Source: Geobacter sp. OR-1
GTDB lineage: Bacteria > Desulfobacterota > Desulfuromonadia > Geobacterales > DSM-12255
Direction: 5' to 3'
Length of the DNA: 64,000 bases
NCBI RefSeq assembly: GCF_000813145.1
Contig: NZ_BAZF01000007.1
Span: forward strand, 124,001 to 188,000
Made by a program: the position numbers and the translations under genes. Positions within the stretch are counted from its first letter, which is position 1. Each line of letters begins with the position of its first letter. Shown piece after piece: positions 35,541 through 45,138 of this stretch. The notes under the pieces are model-generated. The model was not told the origin of the DNA. It saw only the letters and a program-made list of their open reading frames with translations, and did not search any database.

Positions 35541-36302
35541 CTATTTCTTTTCCGGAACATGGGCGGGGATGAAGGCCCGCAGTTTCTGTTCGATGAAGTG
35601 CGGGTTCTCGCCGTTCTGTATCGCGATGAGACCTTCTACGACCATCTGGCGGCGAAGGAGTTCGCTCTTTATCCTGTGTTTGATCTTGGTCCCTACCGGG
35701 AGGCAAAATAAGTTGGCCGTCAGAAGACCATAAATGGTGGCAACGAAAGCAACTGCAATACCGGCGCCCAGCTTGGAGGTATCAGAAAGGTTGCTCATAA
35801 CGACAATGAGTCCCATGACCGCACCGATGATCCCGATGGTCGGGGCATAGCCGCCGGCAGCCTCAAAGAACTCGGCGCTTCCCTTTTCGTGTTCCTCGTA
35901 AGACTCGATTTCGATCTCCATCGCCTCTTTCAACTTTTGCGGGTCAATACCGTCAACGACAAGAGAGATCCCCTTTTTTGTGAACGGATCTTTTATTGAC
36001 TGCGCCTCCTGCTCCAGGGAGATAAGACCGTTCCGTCGCGCCTTTGCCGCATATCCGATCATATCCTTGATGATATTTTCGTGCTTTTCGGTCGGCATGA
36101 GAAATGCCATTTTCACATCCTTGAACGCCTTAAGGACAACCGGCAAAGGAAAACTGATAAATGCGGCACCGAATGTGCCCCCCAAAACTATGATCGCTGC
36201 TGTTGGTTGCAGGAGTGCTTTCAGACTCAATCCCTCTTCAAGCGCCCCGCCAACGATCCCGCCGAATCCGAGCAAAAGCCCGATTATTGTTGCAATATCC
36301 AT
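35541..36302 (-). CDS. motA: Flagellar stator protein MotA
   Basis: Four-helix membrane subunit of the proton channel. The 253-residue protein starts with GLLLGFGGIVGGALEEG and has ALLQPTAAIIVLGGTFGAAF, FFEAAGGYAPTIGIIGAVMG with the channel Pro (about residue 160), and AGIAVAFVATIYGLLTANLF. The cytoplasmic loop includes the charged residues that touch FliG. It lies between flbD and motB. Confidence 0.96.
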   Translation of the reverse strand: MDIATIIGLLLGFGGIVGGALEEGLSLKALLQPTAAIIVLGGTFGAAFISFPLPVVLKAFKDVKMAFLMPTEKHENIIKDMIGYAAKARRNGLISLEQEAQSIKDPFTKKGISLVVDGIDPQKLKEAMEIEIESYEEHEKGSAEFFEAAGGYAPTIGIIGAVMGLIVVMSNLSDTSKLGAGIAVAFVATIYGLLTANLFCLPVGTKIKHRIKSELLRRQMVVEGLIAIQNGENPHFIEQKLRAFIPAHVPEKK

Positions 36303-36339
36303 AAGTTGTCTCAGTTATCCCGGGAGTATATTGGTGATA

Positions 36340-36606
36340 TTATTCCTCGTCCAACCGGCAATAAGGCCGATAGTTTTCCGCATTTCGCCGCAGAAGATAC
36401 TTCTGTTCCGCGGAATGCGATGCGCGTCTGAGAATCCTGGCCTGCAGGCTCATGATCCGATCGATTATCACCCGTGCCGGCTCCAGCACCAGGTAACGGT
36501 TCCCGTTGGATAGCGTCAGATGCGTATCAGGCGCCTCTTCTATCGTCTCGATAAGAGACGGGTTCAGATAAAACTGGCTACCGTTGAGTCGAGTAAGCTT
36601 GATCAT
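36340..36606 (-). CDS. flbD: FlbD-family flagellar protein
   Basis: An 88-residue protein of the small FlbD family (not the Caulobacter sigma-54 activator of the same name). It begins IKLTRLNGSQFYLNPSLIET and continues IEEAPDTHLTLSNGNRYLV, the family core. The C-terminal 25 residues are basic. FlbD commonly sits just before motA, as here; its function is not established. Confidence 0.9.
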   Translation of the reverse strand: MIKLTRLNGSQFYLNPSLIETIEEAPDTHLTLSNGNRYLVLEPARVIIDRIMSLQARILRRASHSAEQKYLLRRNAENYRPYCRLDEE

Positions 36607-36612
36607 CGATAT

Positions 36613-39187
36613 TTACCTTAAATAATCCAGCAGCGAGATCTGGGTTATTTTTGCCGTAGAAGAAAGCGCTGCCTCGAACGCGGTCTTTTCCTTGTTCATT
36701 TCCACAGCAGCCTTTGTCAGGTCAAGATCCTGCCGCTGTGATATCAGATCTTTCAAGGTGTTTTCCGTACGAACGTGCATCTTTTCCGCTGAATCAAGGC
36801 GCAACAGTTTGCCCGCCACTTCTGCCATGGCATCGTTCATCTGGTCGTTGGAAAGCTTGAGATCGTTAACACCCTTGAGAATCGATGCCGAGTCATTGCT
36901 GGCTATTGCGGTGATCAGGTTGTCCAATGTCCTGATTATATCTATGCCTACCTGGGTTGGTGGCGGAGCCGGGTTCTGCAACTCCCCGCGCAGCAGTTTC
37001 CCGCCGGACAGGTTCATGCCAAAAGACAACCCCCCGGTCGATATCCACGTTCAGCTGATCGTCGGTGCCGAAAAATCCGGTGTAATCCCTGTCGAATGAC
37101 AGCGATACTCCGTTTGCGGTTGCTGTTGACGCATTGGAGATACTGATCGAGGTCGGCGAGTTAATGGAGGTAATTACCGTATTATCCGGAATCCCGGTGC
37201 CCCTTACCGGCATTCCGACGAGCAGGCTTGCCGTGGAGAAAAGCCCGGTAAGCACCTTGCTTTGCGCTTGCGTATTCCCGGCGATAGCCCGGTCGAGAAG
37301 AACCTCGGTGCCGGTTGCGGTTGCCGCGTTGGAGAGTGTGATCTGATGCGTAAGGGGATCGATGGCCGTTATGGTCGTATCAGCCGGGATTCCCGCGCCA
37401 GTGATCGGCATCCCGAGCGAAAGCGAAGACATGTCAAAAATATTTCCAAAGGAAACGGTAGCACTGCCGGCCACGGTATTCCCCGAAAATTTTACGGTCA
37501 ACGGGCTCCCTGTTGCGCTTGCGGTCGCGGGTTGGGAAAGGGTGACAGTATGAGCGTCGACAATCGTGATCGTTGTCCCCGAAGGAATGCCCGGGCCGGT
37601 GATGGTCATACCATTGGCCATGGTAGAGGTATCAAACAGGTTGCTTACGGTGACACTGCCGTTGGTGATGTCGCCCGAAAGAGGAATAGAGAGATTAGCG
37701 CCCACAGCCGACCCTGTGGCCGGCTTGGAAATTGTCACCAGGCTCTGGAACTGCAGATCATTTACCGTTGCGGTTGCAGTTGCGGTTCCGCCAGATGGAA
37801 TGGTATCGAATGTTATTGTGCTGCCGGGACCGGCACCAACTATATCGGTCACAACGGCCCCGGGAGGGATACCGGTCCCGCTGAACGGCATTCCTACCAC
37901 AAGACCGGTTGTGTCAATATTGCCAATCGTGCTGGTTCCGGCGATCACATCGCCGGTAACCGGCCCGACAGCAGGGGCGATTGCACCGATCACAGTGCCG
38001 TCCTGCAGCGAAGCACCGTCGATCGGCATCCCCAACGCCAGGTTGGCAGTCGGCACATTGGCAATGGTGGTGCTCCCGGAGGTGGTATTACCGGTTACGG
38101 TACCGGCAATAGTACCGTTGTTGCCGAATGTCAGCATGACGCCGTCGATGGTCTGAAGCGACACATTGCTGAGGGTAATCTGGTTCTTGGAATCCACCGA
38201 CAGTATTGACGTATTTTCCGGTATGCCGGGGCCGCTTACCGACATCCCCGGCTGCAGACCGCTCGTGTCAAAGATGTTGCGGACCGTGGCATTATTGGCA
38301 TTGGTCTTTCCGGAGATACTGTTGGGAATCGCGTACGAAAATACGGTATCCGCCGCCGTGGCAGTCGCCGCATTGGAAATGGTGATAGTGCCTGAATCGG
38401 CAGAAATGGCAGTAATGGTGGTGTCCTGAGGAATCCCGGCACCGCTGATCTTCATGCCGACGGAGAGGTTACTCGCATTATAGACATTTTTGATAGTGGT
38501 GCTGCCGGTCAGAGTATCGCCGGTCACCTGAGTGTCCATACCGAACGTCATGAATGTGCCGACACCGGCGCCGGCAACTGCCGCCTGCGAGAGGGTAAGA
38601 GAGTTCGGGCCGTTTATCGCCGTTATGGTAGTATTTGGCGGAATGCCGGTGCCAGTAACCGGCATCCCGACCATGAGGCTCGTCGTATCGACGTTGGCGA
38701 CAGCCGTGGCACCAACCGCCGTATCCCCCTGCAACGTCCAGACATCATTCCTGAACGGCGGATACTTGTTCTTGAATCCGCCGAAGATGTAATCGTCACC
38801 CACCTGCGTATTGCCTAGGTCGATCAGTTGCTTTTTCAACTCCGTGAGCTGGCCTATCGCCATTTTGGTCAAGGAGGGGTCGTTACTGCCGCCGAGAATG
38901 TTCGATACCGTCGACTTGGCCTGGGTGAGGACACCACTCATTGCGGTCAGGGTCTGGTCGGTAACGGAAACCCAGATGTTCGCATTCTGGATATTCTTCA
39001 CATACTGGGTGCTCTCTTTGATCTTATTTTCCAGATCAAGTATGTATCTGGTTGAAATCGGGTCATCGCTGGGGCTCAAATAGTTCAGTTCAGAAGCGAT
39101 CTGCGCCTGCAGGCGATCTAGTTTGGCCCGCCCCTTTTGAATATTGTACAGGGCATTGTCAGCCGACATATTCTGGGTTATTCGCAT
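36613..39187 (-). pseudogene. flgL: Giant hook-filament junction protein FlgL, broken by a +1 frameshift
   Basis: FlgL joins hook and filament. Residues 1-145 are the normal N terminus (MRITQNMSADNALYNIQKGR ... GDDYIFGGF). Residues 155-698 are eight copies of a repeat described separately. Then FFGTDDQLNVDIDRG resumes the FlgL core, but frame is lost at a G6 run (C6 at 37030-37035 on the plus strand). The rest, SFGMNLSGGKLL to ITQISLLDYLR, is in the next frame. Removing one G gives an 857-residue protein, against about 300-400 usually. The true end at 36613 carries the expected C-terminal helix. Confidence 0.87.
37094..38725 (-). repeat. Eight protein repeats within FlgL
   Basis: Eight imperfect units of about 60-90 residues, each with the pattern G-[ST]-x-T-[IV]-x-N-[IV], then LxxGMxVxGxGIP, [DNP]xTxITxI, and ITLSxAATAT. 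Units 4 and 5 are the most diverged. Such beta-strand repeats occur in exported adhesin and tail-like proteins. They sit in the exposed middle of FlgL, between the conserved coiled ends. Confidence 0.85.
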
Positions 39188-39198
39188 GGCAAAGCTCC

Positions 39199-40869
39199 CT
39201 AACGGACCAAATTGAGGACTATGTCCAACATTTCCGTAGCAGTGGTAATCATCTTGGCGGACCCCTCGAATGCCTTCTGGTACTTGATCATATTGGTAAG
39301 CTCCTCATCAAGCGACACCGAAGCGCCGGAGTCCCTGAGCGTTTTCAACTGCCTGAGGAATGCCTCTCCCCTGGTCGAAACATTGGTAAGGCTCTGCGTC
39401 TCAAGCCCCACCTGGCTGACAAGGGCAGAATAATATCCGGCTATGGTAGTATTGCCGACCGAAAACTCGCTTGAGCTGTTCATCAGCTGGGCAATCCTGA
39501 GGGCGTTCCTGTTATCTCCCGTAGCATCACCGGCCCCAAAGAACGGTGGATTGGTCGCCAGACCTGCCGCCACATCCCGGGGATCGGTGATATTCATGAC
39601 AATAGCTGTCGGCTTGCTGTAACCGCCGCCGATGGTAAGGGGGGAAGCAGCTCCGGTCGCGGTTGCCGGAGCAGAGATTTTAAAGCTCGTCGGGTTCAGG
39701 ATCTCGGTAATGGTTGCATTTGCAGGGATGCCCGCTCCGCTGACCGACATTCCGGTCCGCAATCCGGTTGTCTGGATATTGGCAATAATATTGCTGTTCA
39801 GTGTCGTGTCGCCATTCAATGTTGCAGGGTTGAACGGGGTTACCTGGAAAAAATCGAGGTTGGTCGAGGTTGTCGAGAGGCCCCACCCGCTGCGGTGGAA
39901 TTCGTTTACCTGGCTGGCGATCTTATAGGCAAGCTCGTCCAGCTTGCCCTGCATGTCCGGCACTATGCCATCCCTGACCAGGAATGTCCCACCAAGCTCT
40001 CCCTGGCTCCCTACCGTACCATCAACCAGCCTTGTTATGTTTCGGTCCAGGTTGTGATCAGGCGCGGCGGGAGGGTTACCCATCTGGGTTATGAAGATGT
40101 CGTTGAGACCGCTGGCATTTGGATAGGTGTAAAGGGTGCCGTAACTGCTGCCGTTCACCAGCTGCTGGCCGTTGACCAGGTTGACCGACAGGCTGCCGTC
40201 CTGTTCCTCGAAATAGGTAATGCCTACTTTTTCGGATAACTGGCGGATCGTCAGGTCTCGCTGATCCCTGAGCTCATTGGCGCTCGCTCCGGAAGAGAGT
40301 TCTGCTAGCCGTATCTGGTCATTCAGAGTCGCGATCGATTTGACCTTTTCGGCGATGTCGGCGGTAATTGCCCCCAGCGAGCTATTGGCATTGGTCTTGA
40401 CATTTTCCAGGCTCGCGTTCGCCTGATGAAAGGCGTCGAGCATGATCTGGGCGCGGGCAAGGACAGTCTGGCGTTCGGCCGTGCCTTGAGGCTTAAGTGA
40501 AAGGTCGTGCCAGGAATCGAAGAAATCCTGAATTGTCTTGCCAAGTCCGTCCTGAGTCAATTCGTTGAAGAGCGGCTCAATCTGATTGAGGGCGGTCTGT
40601 TGGGCAAGGTTCTGGTTGTAGGTGCTGCCGGCATCCATGATCTGTTTTTGCAGCAGATCGTCGTAGCTGCGTTGAATTGCCCCCAGCTTTACCCCGGTGC
40701 CAAGGGAATAGTTGGCGACCTCTCGTACCTGTGCCGTCTCCAGGATAACTCTCTGCCGGGAATAACCTTCGGTATTGACGTTGGCGATATTTTCGCCGGT
40801 GACTTCTATGGCGAGCCGCTGCAAAGTTATACCGGTAGTTGCGGCGTTGAAAATGTCGGATATGGACAT
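39199..40869 (-). CDS. flgK: Hook-associated protein FlgK with one inserted repeat
   Basis: First hook-filament junction protein. The 556-residue protein has the rod/hook N terminus (DIFNAATTGITLQRLAIEVT, GENIANVNTEGYSRQ) and the C-terminal helix (LTNMIKYQKAFEGSAKMITT, ending DIVLNLVR). Residues 352-415 are one unit of the repeat found eight times in FlgL. It follows flgN by 1 bp and precedes flgL by 11 bp. Confidence 0.95.
   Translation of the reverse strand: MSISDIFNAATTGITLQRLAIEVTGENIANVNTEGYSRQRVILETAQVREVANYSLGTGVKLGAIQRSYDDLLQKQIMDAGSTYNQNLAQQTALNQIEPLFNELTQDGLGKTIQDFFDSWHDLSLKPQGTAERQTVLARAQIMLDAFHQANASLENVKTNANSSLGAITADIAEKVKSIATLNDQIRLAELSSGASANELRDQRDLTIRQLSEKVGITYFEEQDGSLSVNLVNGQQLVNGSSYGTLYTYPNASGLNDIFITQMGNPPAAPDHNLDRNITRLVDGTVGSQGELGGTFLVRDGIVPDMQGKLDELAYKIASQVNEFHRSGWGLSTTSTNLDFFQVTPFNPATLNGDTTLNSNIIANIQTTGLRTGMSVSGAGIPANATITEILNPTSFKISAPATATGAASPLTIGGGYSKPTAIVMNITDPRDVAAGLATNPPFFGAGDATGDNRNALRIAQLMNSSSEFSVGNTTIAGYYSALVSQVGLETQSLTNVSTRGEAFLRQLKTLRDSGASVSLDEELTNMIKYQKAFEGSAKMITTATEMLDIVLNLVR
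39625..39816 (-). repeat. Single FlgL-type repeat unit within FlgK
   Basis: FlgK residues 352-415 contain NGDTTLNSNIIANIQTTGLR, then TGMSVSGAGIPANATITEI and ISAPATATG, the same pattern as the FlgL units (LxxGMxVxGxGIP). It lies in the exposed middle of FlgK. Confidence 0.85.
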
Positions 40870-40870
40870 G

Positions 40871-41368
40871 TCAGATCTCCTTACAGACCAGCCTGGACTT
40901 GTTGCCGTTCATGACCATGGTTCCAGAATCACCGTAGGTCTTCCTCCGGTTCATGATGGCATCGAAGAATGCCATATTCTCCCGGACATGATTGAGCGAC
41001 CCTTCAAGCAGCTCGCGGTTGAAATCCAGAATCCGGTTGAGTGATTCGCCGGTTTCCAGGAGTGTCGACTGGAGTCTGCCCAGTGTTTCCCGGAACGGCG
41101 CAGGGCTCTTACTGATCAGGGGCGATAGATTTTCCACCTTTTCAAGATTGAGTTCCCTGGCTGCCTCTTTAAGCAGCAGCCGGTATTCGGCGTTGCCGCG
41201 CTCCATAGCCCCGAGGAGTTCGCGCTTGCGCGATTCCAGGCTCTCAAGCCCGGCGAGATCCACTTCAATGATGCTTTTTTGCTCATCCTTGAGCAGCAGC
41301 AGCAGATTCTCCATTTTTTCGCGCTTGCCGTTCAGGGCCGTTACCAACTGGGGCAGACAGCTTGGCAT
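40871..41368 (-). CDS. flgN: FlgN-type export chaperone
   Basis: A 165-residue, mostly helical cytoplasmic protein expected to keep FlgK and FlgL soluble for export. It has the FlgN pattern LLLLLKDEQKSIIEVDLAGL, ESLESRKRELLGAMERGNA and a C-terminal region with LHHV-like NHVRENMAFFDAIMNRRKTY and a GxSGTMVMN tail. It is directly upstream of flgK. Confidence 0.85.
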   Translation of the reverse strand: MPSCLPQLVTALNGKREKMENLLLLLKDEQKSIIEVDLAGLESLESRKRELLGAMERGNAEYRLLLKEAARELNLEKVENLSPLISKSPAPFRETLGRLQSTLLETGESLNRILDFNRELLEGSLNHVRENMAFFDAIMNRRKTYGDSGTMVMNGNKSRLVCKEI

Positions 41369-41385
41369 TTCCGTTATCTCCTAAA

Positions 41386-41760
41386 CTATGGTGTTGATCC
41401 GTTATTGCGCCTTCCCGTGGCCGGCAAATGCCTGCGGGCGTCATCGAGAAGCTGCTTTTCAATGGTTTTCGCGATGCCTAGCCCACCCTGCTTGGCGATG
41501 GCAGAGGCATACTCCTGGTCCAGCAGCGACTGGAATACCTCTTCGCCATGGCCGCCGCCGGTCAGCTTGTCGGGAGTGCTGGATGAACGCATCGATTTGA
41601 CCATCATCCCCGCGAACATCGCCTCAAACTCGGTTGCCACCTTGTGGGCAGCGGCCCTGGTCTTGGCATCCGGTTCTGCTCCGGCTGCCTTTCCGACGGC
41701 GTTTCGCGGAGTTTGCATCGTACTCCCCAGGGTATCAGGGGAAATCGTTTTTATATCCAC
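41386..41760 (-). CDS. flgJ: Rod-binding protein FlgJ (N-terminal domain only)
   Basis: A 124-residue rod-cap protein that lacks the muramidase domain of the enterobacterial FlgJ. The core is ATEFEAMFAGMMVKSMRSSS, TGGGHGEEVFQSLLDQEYAS and AIAKQGGLGIAKTIEKQLL, the rod-binding motif. Short forms like this are usual in deltaproteobacteria. It lies between flgI and flgN. Confidence 0.92.
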   Translation of the reverse strand: MDIKTISPDTLGSTMQTPRNAVGKAAGAEPDAKTRAAAHKVATEFEAMFAGMMVKSMRSSSTPDKLTGGGHGEEVFQSLLDQEYASAIAKQGGLGIAKTIEKQLLDDARRHLPATGRRNNGSTP

Positions 41761-41773
41761 TCAAAATCCCCTT

Positions 41774-42892
41774 TCAAATGATGGAAAGTTCGGCCTGCAG
41801 TGCCCCTGCGGCCTTGATCGCCTGCATTATTCCGATCAGGTCCCTGGGTGTGACGCCCAAGGCATTGAGTGCCCGCACCACATCGCCGATGCTTGCCCCT
41901 TCCCGCACGATTGCCAGCCCGCCCGCCTCTTCCTTGACCTTCAGCTCGGTCCGGGGAACGGTTCTGGTTTCCCCGCCGCTCAGTGCCGGGGGCTGGGAAA
42001 CCTGCGGTGTTTCACGGATCAACAGCGTCAGGTTGCCATGGGAAACGGCCAGCGAAGAAATCCTGACATTTTCGCCGATCACAATCGTTCCGGTCCGCTC
42101 GTTCATCACTACCTTGGCAACGCTGTCAGGCCTGATCTCCAACCGCTCTAGCTCGGCAATAAACTCAACGGTCCGCCCCTGGTAGGCCGGGGGAATCGAT
42201 ACCATGATAGATCCGGCGTCACGACTGGCCGCGACCGGCGCATTGAACTTATCGTTTACCGATGCGGTAATCCGTGCCGCAGTGGTAAAATCCGGCTTTA
42301 ACAGATTCAGCTTTAACTGGGACCTGTCAGCAAGCACATTGGGAAGCTCACGCTCGACCAGCGCCCCGTCGGAAATCCGTCCGGCAGTGGGATGGTTCTT
42401 CTGTGCCGACGCCGCCTGACCGCCATATGAGAACGAGTTGGTTATAACGCCCCCCTGGGCTACGGCATAGACCTGATTATCCGCCCCTTTGAGCGGCGTC
42501 ATCAGGAGCGTCCCTCCGGCAATACTCTTGGCATCCCCCATTGATGACACCAGGGCGTCGATCTTCGACCCTTGCTTGGCAAACGGCGGCAAGGTAGCGG
42601 TGACCATGACCGCTGCCACGTTTTTCACCGTTACATCCGCCCTGTTAATGGTCACACCCATTTTTTCCAGCATGTTTACCAGCGACTGCACCTGGAACTT
42701 GGTCTGGTTGCCGTCGCCGGTCCCGTTCAGCCCGACCACCAGACCGTAACCGATCAACTGGTTGTCACGGACGCCGTCAAACGCCGCAATATCTTTGATC
42801 CTGACGGCATGGGCAGTCTGGGCGAAAAGTACCACGCAGATAAAGAGCGTTGCTGCCGTTACATATGATCTGATGTATTTTTCTATTCTCAC
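41774..42892 (-). CDS. flgI: Flagellar P-ring protein FlgI
   Basis: Periplasmic P-ring subunit around the rod in the peptidoglycan layer. The 372-residue protein has a signal peptide (IRSYVTAATLFICVVLFAQT, cleaved near AHA), then VRIKDIAAFDGVRDNQLIGY and GLVVGLNGTGDGNQTKFQVQ, strongly conserved, and the end DLIGIMQAIKAAGALQAEL. Confidence 0.97.
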   Translation of the reverse strand: MRIEKYIRSYVTAATLFICVVLFAQTAHAVRIKDIAAFDGVRDNQLIGYGLVVGLNGTGDGNQTKFQVQSLVNMLEKMGVTINRADVTVKNVAAVMVTATLPPFAKQGSKIDALVSSMGDAKSIAGGTLLMTPLKGADNQVYAVAQGGVITNSFSYGGQAASAQKNHPTAGRISDGALVERELPNVLADRSQLKLNLLKPDFTTAARITASVNDKFNAPVAASRDAGSIMVSIPPAYQGRTVEFIAELERLEIRPDSVAKVVMNERTGTIVIGENVRISSLAVSHGNLTLLIRETPQVSQPPALSGGETRTVPRTELKVKEEAGGLAIVREGASIGDVVRALNALGVTPRDLIGIMQAIKAAGALQAELSII

Positions 42893-42911
42893 GCGTCACT
42901 TCTCACTGGTT

Positions 42912-43583
42912 TCAAAACGGCCAGACCTTATCGATGAAGTTCATCAGCCATCCCGGGCTCTGGCGATCGCTGATTATACCTTTGCCGCCGTATGTAATCC
43001 GGGCATCGGCAATGTAACTCGAGTTGATGACATTATCCGCGCTTATGTCACGCGGTCTTACAGTCCCTTCAACCAGGATGACCTGGTCCTCGCTGTTCAC
43101 CTTGACGTTACGCCGCCCCTCGATCTGTAGATTGCCGTTCGGGAGCAGTTCGACCACCTTGGCTGTGATGGTTGCAGTAAGGTTTTCCTTCCTGGTCGTT
43201 GATCCGGCGCCATCGAACTTGGAGCTGGCGCTGGCATTGATCAGGTTGGCCAGGTCCATCCACTTGTTGATCCCGGTCATGTTAGTTTCCAGACCGAGCA
43301 TGTTCGGTATGCCGGCCGAGATGCTCGACCCTCTGCTGGTACCGGTGCTCGCCTCCTTGCTGGCGCTGGCCTGCTCGGTGATCAGGATCGTTAACGTGTC
43401 TCCCTTTCGCCGGGCCTTGATATCTTCGGCAAATCCGCCGGAAGAGGCCTGCCAGATCGATCCGTTGCTGTAGTTCGGCACCGGCTGGGCCAACTGCTCG
43501 TCAAATGCAGGGGTTTTGATCCCGGCCGACTGGTGAGTGCATGCCGACAACAGCACCACGAGAGAAACATACAACCATTTCAT
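42912..43583 (-). CDS. flgH: Flagellar L-ring lipoprotein FlgH
   Basis: Outer-membrane L-ring subunit. Read from ATG 43583 (GAGGA 8 nt upstream) it has 223 residues. The start MKWLYVSLVVLLSACTHQ is a lipoprotein signal with lipobox LLSAC. It has GSIWQASSGGFAEDIKARRK, GDTLTILITEQASASKEAST and VNSEDQVILVEGTVRPRDIS, all FlgH marks. A longer start at 43601 is possible but has no ribosome-binding site. Confidence 0.94.
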   Translation of the reverse strand: MKWLYVSLVVLLSACTHQSAGIKTPAFDEQLAQPVPNYSNGSIWQASSGGFAEDIKARRKGDTLTILITEQASASKEASTGTSRGSSISAGIPNMLGLETNMTGINKWMDLANLINASASSKFDGAGSTTRKENLTATITAKVVELLPNGNLQIEGRRNVKVNSEDQVILVEGTVRPRDISADNVINSSYIADARITYGGKGIISDRQSPGWLMNFIDKVWPF

Positions 43584-43607
43584 CAGACAGATCCTCGGCA
43601 TAACATG

Positions 43608-44330
43608 CTAAAATTCCACCCTTACAGTAGACGAGTCAACTACCCGGGCCTGGATATCCTTCTGGGATGCCAGGTTTTGAACCATAACCAAGTCACCGGC
43701 GGCGCCGGGCCCCTTGGAGCGGCCGGTGGCGGTAACCCGAATCAGCTCATTCTCCAGAAGTATCGTCACCAGCTGGCCTGATTTGACCAGAGGCAGTTTC
43801 TCCAGTTGGTCGCTTTTTAAGGCAACGTTCCCGCGCAGCGAACTCTTGAGGCGCTTCCCCACAACATCGTTGACGTTACGGCAGATCTTGTTGCCGGAAG
43901 AGGCAAGATCCCGTTTTTGGATGACCACGTCGCCGGCCCCGATTATCTCCCCCTTCTCCATCTGCCGGGTTGTGACAACCATGTCGGTCATGGCCTCAAC
44001 ATCGACCCGCACCGGGATATTTTTCATCACCCGGTTGTCTACCCGGACAATTACCGCAAGGTTTACATTCCCCCATCCTTCCCACTGCTGGGGGGCCTTG
44101 ACCTCGTACTCAACCTGGCCTAGTGGCAGCGCGAGGTCGCCCTTGTAGCCGATCTTCTTCAGCTTGGCTTCTACGTTGAGATTCTCCGTCTTGTTCCGGA
44201 CAAACTCCTCGATGACCCTGCGGATCTCCTGTTCCCCCACGTGCTGGCCTTCCACAGCCGCGGCACAGCAGTTCCACTGCGCCGCAAATGCGAATACAGC
44301 CAATACCATCAAGAGGAGTAGTTTACGCAT
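43608..44330 (-). CDS. flgA: P-ring assembly chaperone FlgA
   Basis: Periplasmic chaperone for FlgI. The 240-residue protein has a signal peptide (RKLLLLMVLAVFAFAAQWNC, ending CAAA) and the SAF-type C-terminal half: MEKGEIIGAGDVVIQKRDLA, VVGKRLKSSLRGNVALKSDQ and LVTILLENELIRVTATGRSK, then GAAGDLVMVQNLASQKDIQA. It lies between flgG and flgH. Confidence 0.93.
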   Translation of the reverse strand: MRKLLLLMVLAVFAFAAQWNCCAAAVEGQHVGEQEIRRVIEEFVRNKTENLNVEAKLKKIGYKGDLALPLGQVEYEVKAPQQWEGWGNVNLAVIVRVDNRVMKNIPVRVDVEAMTDMVVTTRQMEKGEIIGAGDVVIQKRDLASSGNKICRNVNDVVGKRLKSSLRGNVALKSDQLEKLPLVKSGQLVTILLENELIRVTATGRSKGPGAAGDLVMVQNLASQKDIQARVVDSSTVRVEF

Positions 44331-44340
44331 CCGGATCGCC

Positions 44341-45129
44341 TTATCGCTTCAGGTTGTTGGCCTGCTGCAGCATCTCATCGGCAGTCTGAACCGCTTTGGA
44401 GTTGATCTCGTAAGCGCGCTGGCCGATGATCATCTGCACCATCTCCTCCATGACGCTGACATTGCTCATTTCCAGGAAACCCTGGGCAAGGGTGCCGACG
44501 CCATTCTGCCCCGGCGTGCCGGTGGTGGCGGCTCCGGAGGAGTCGGTGTTCATGAAGAGGTTTTTGCCGATACTCGAAAGCCCGGTCTGATTTGAGAACG
44601 TTGCCAGCTGAATCGTGCCGACATTGGTCGGCGCGGTCTGGCCGGACTGCAGAACCGACACTGTGCCGTCGTTACCGATCGTTATCTGCGTCGCATTGTT
44701 GGGGACAACAATTTCCGGAGTCATCGGATAACCGTCCGAGGTGACCACCCGCCCCTGGCTGTCTTTCTTCCAGGTTCCGGACCTTGTGTACGCGGTGGTG
44801 CCGTCAGGCATCTGCACCTGGAAAAACCCTTCGCCCTCAATGGCGATATCGAGTTCATTGCCGGTCTGGTTGATATTGCCGGAGGTAAATAGTTTCGTTA
44901 CCGCAGCGACCTTGGTTCCCAGACCGATCTGTATCCCTGAGGGTATTTGAGTGGTATTGGTCGACGGGGCACCGGTGGTCTTGACATTCTGATAAATCAG
45001 ATCCTGGAAATCGGCCCGGCTCTTTTTGAACCCTGATGTGTTCACGTTGGCCAGGTTGTTGGCGACAACGTCAATATTAGTCTGCTGGGCCTGCATCCCC
45101 GAAGCTGCTGTCCAGAGTGCGCGTATCAT
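44341..45129 (-). CDS. flgG: Distal rod protein FlgG
   Basis: Forms the distal rod. The 262-residue protein starts [20 protein letters not shown], then [20 protein letters not shown], has the middle [20 protein letters not shown] and ends [20 protein letters not shown] and [19 protein letters not shown]. These match FlgG throughout. Confidence 0.97.
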   Translation of the reverse strand: MIRALWTAASGMQAQQTNIDVVANNLANVNTSGFKKSRADFQDLIYQNVKTTGAPSTNTTQIPSGIQIGLGTKVAAVTKLFTSGNINQTGNELDIAIEGEGFFQVQMPDGTTAYTRSGTWKKDSQGRVVTSDGYPMTPEIVVPNNATQITIGNDGTVSVLQSGQTAPTNVGTIQLATFSNQTGLSSIGKNLFMNTDSSGAATTGTPGQNGVGTLAQGFLEMSNVSVMEEMVQMIIGQRAYEINSKAVQTADEMLQQANNLKR

Positions 45130-45138
45130 AAAGTCTCC

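Noticed and set aside
37262-38209. Plus-strand frames opposite the FlgL repeat region
   Set aside because: They arise because the repetitive, Thr/Gly/Ile-coding DNA is open on the opposite strand; they repeat with the FlgL units and show no independent signal.
37094-38725. CRISPR array or phage tail gene in the repeat region
   Set aside because: The repeats are imperfect, in frame and translated within FlgL, with conserved FlgL ends on both sides; there are no short identical repeats with spacers.
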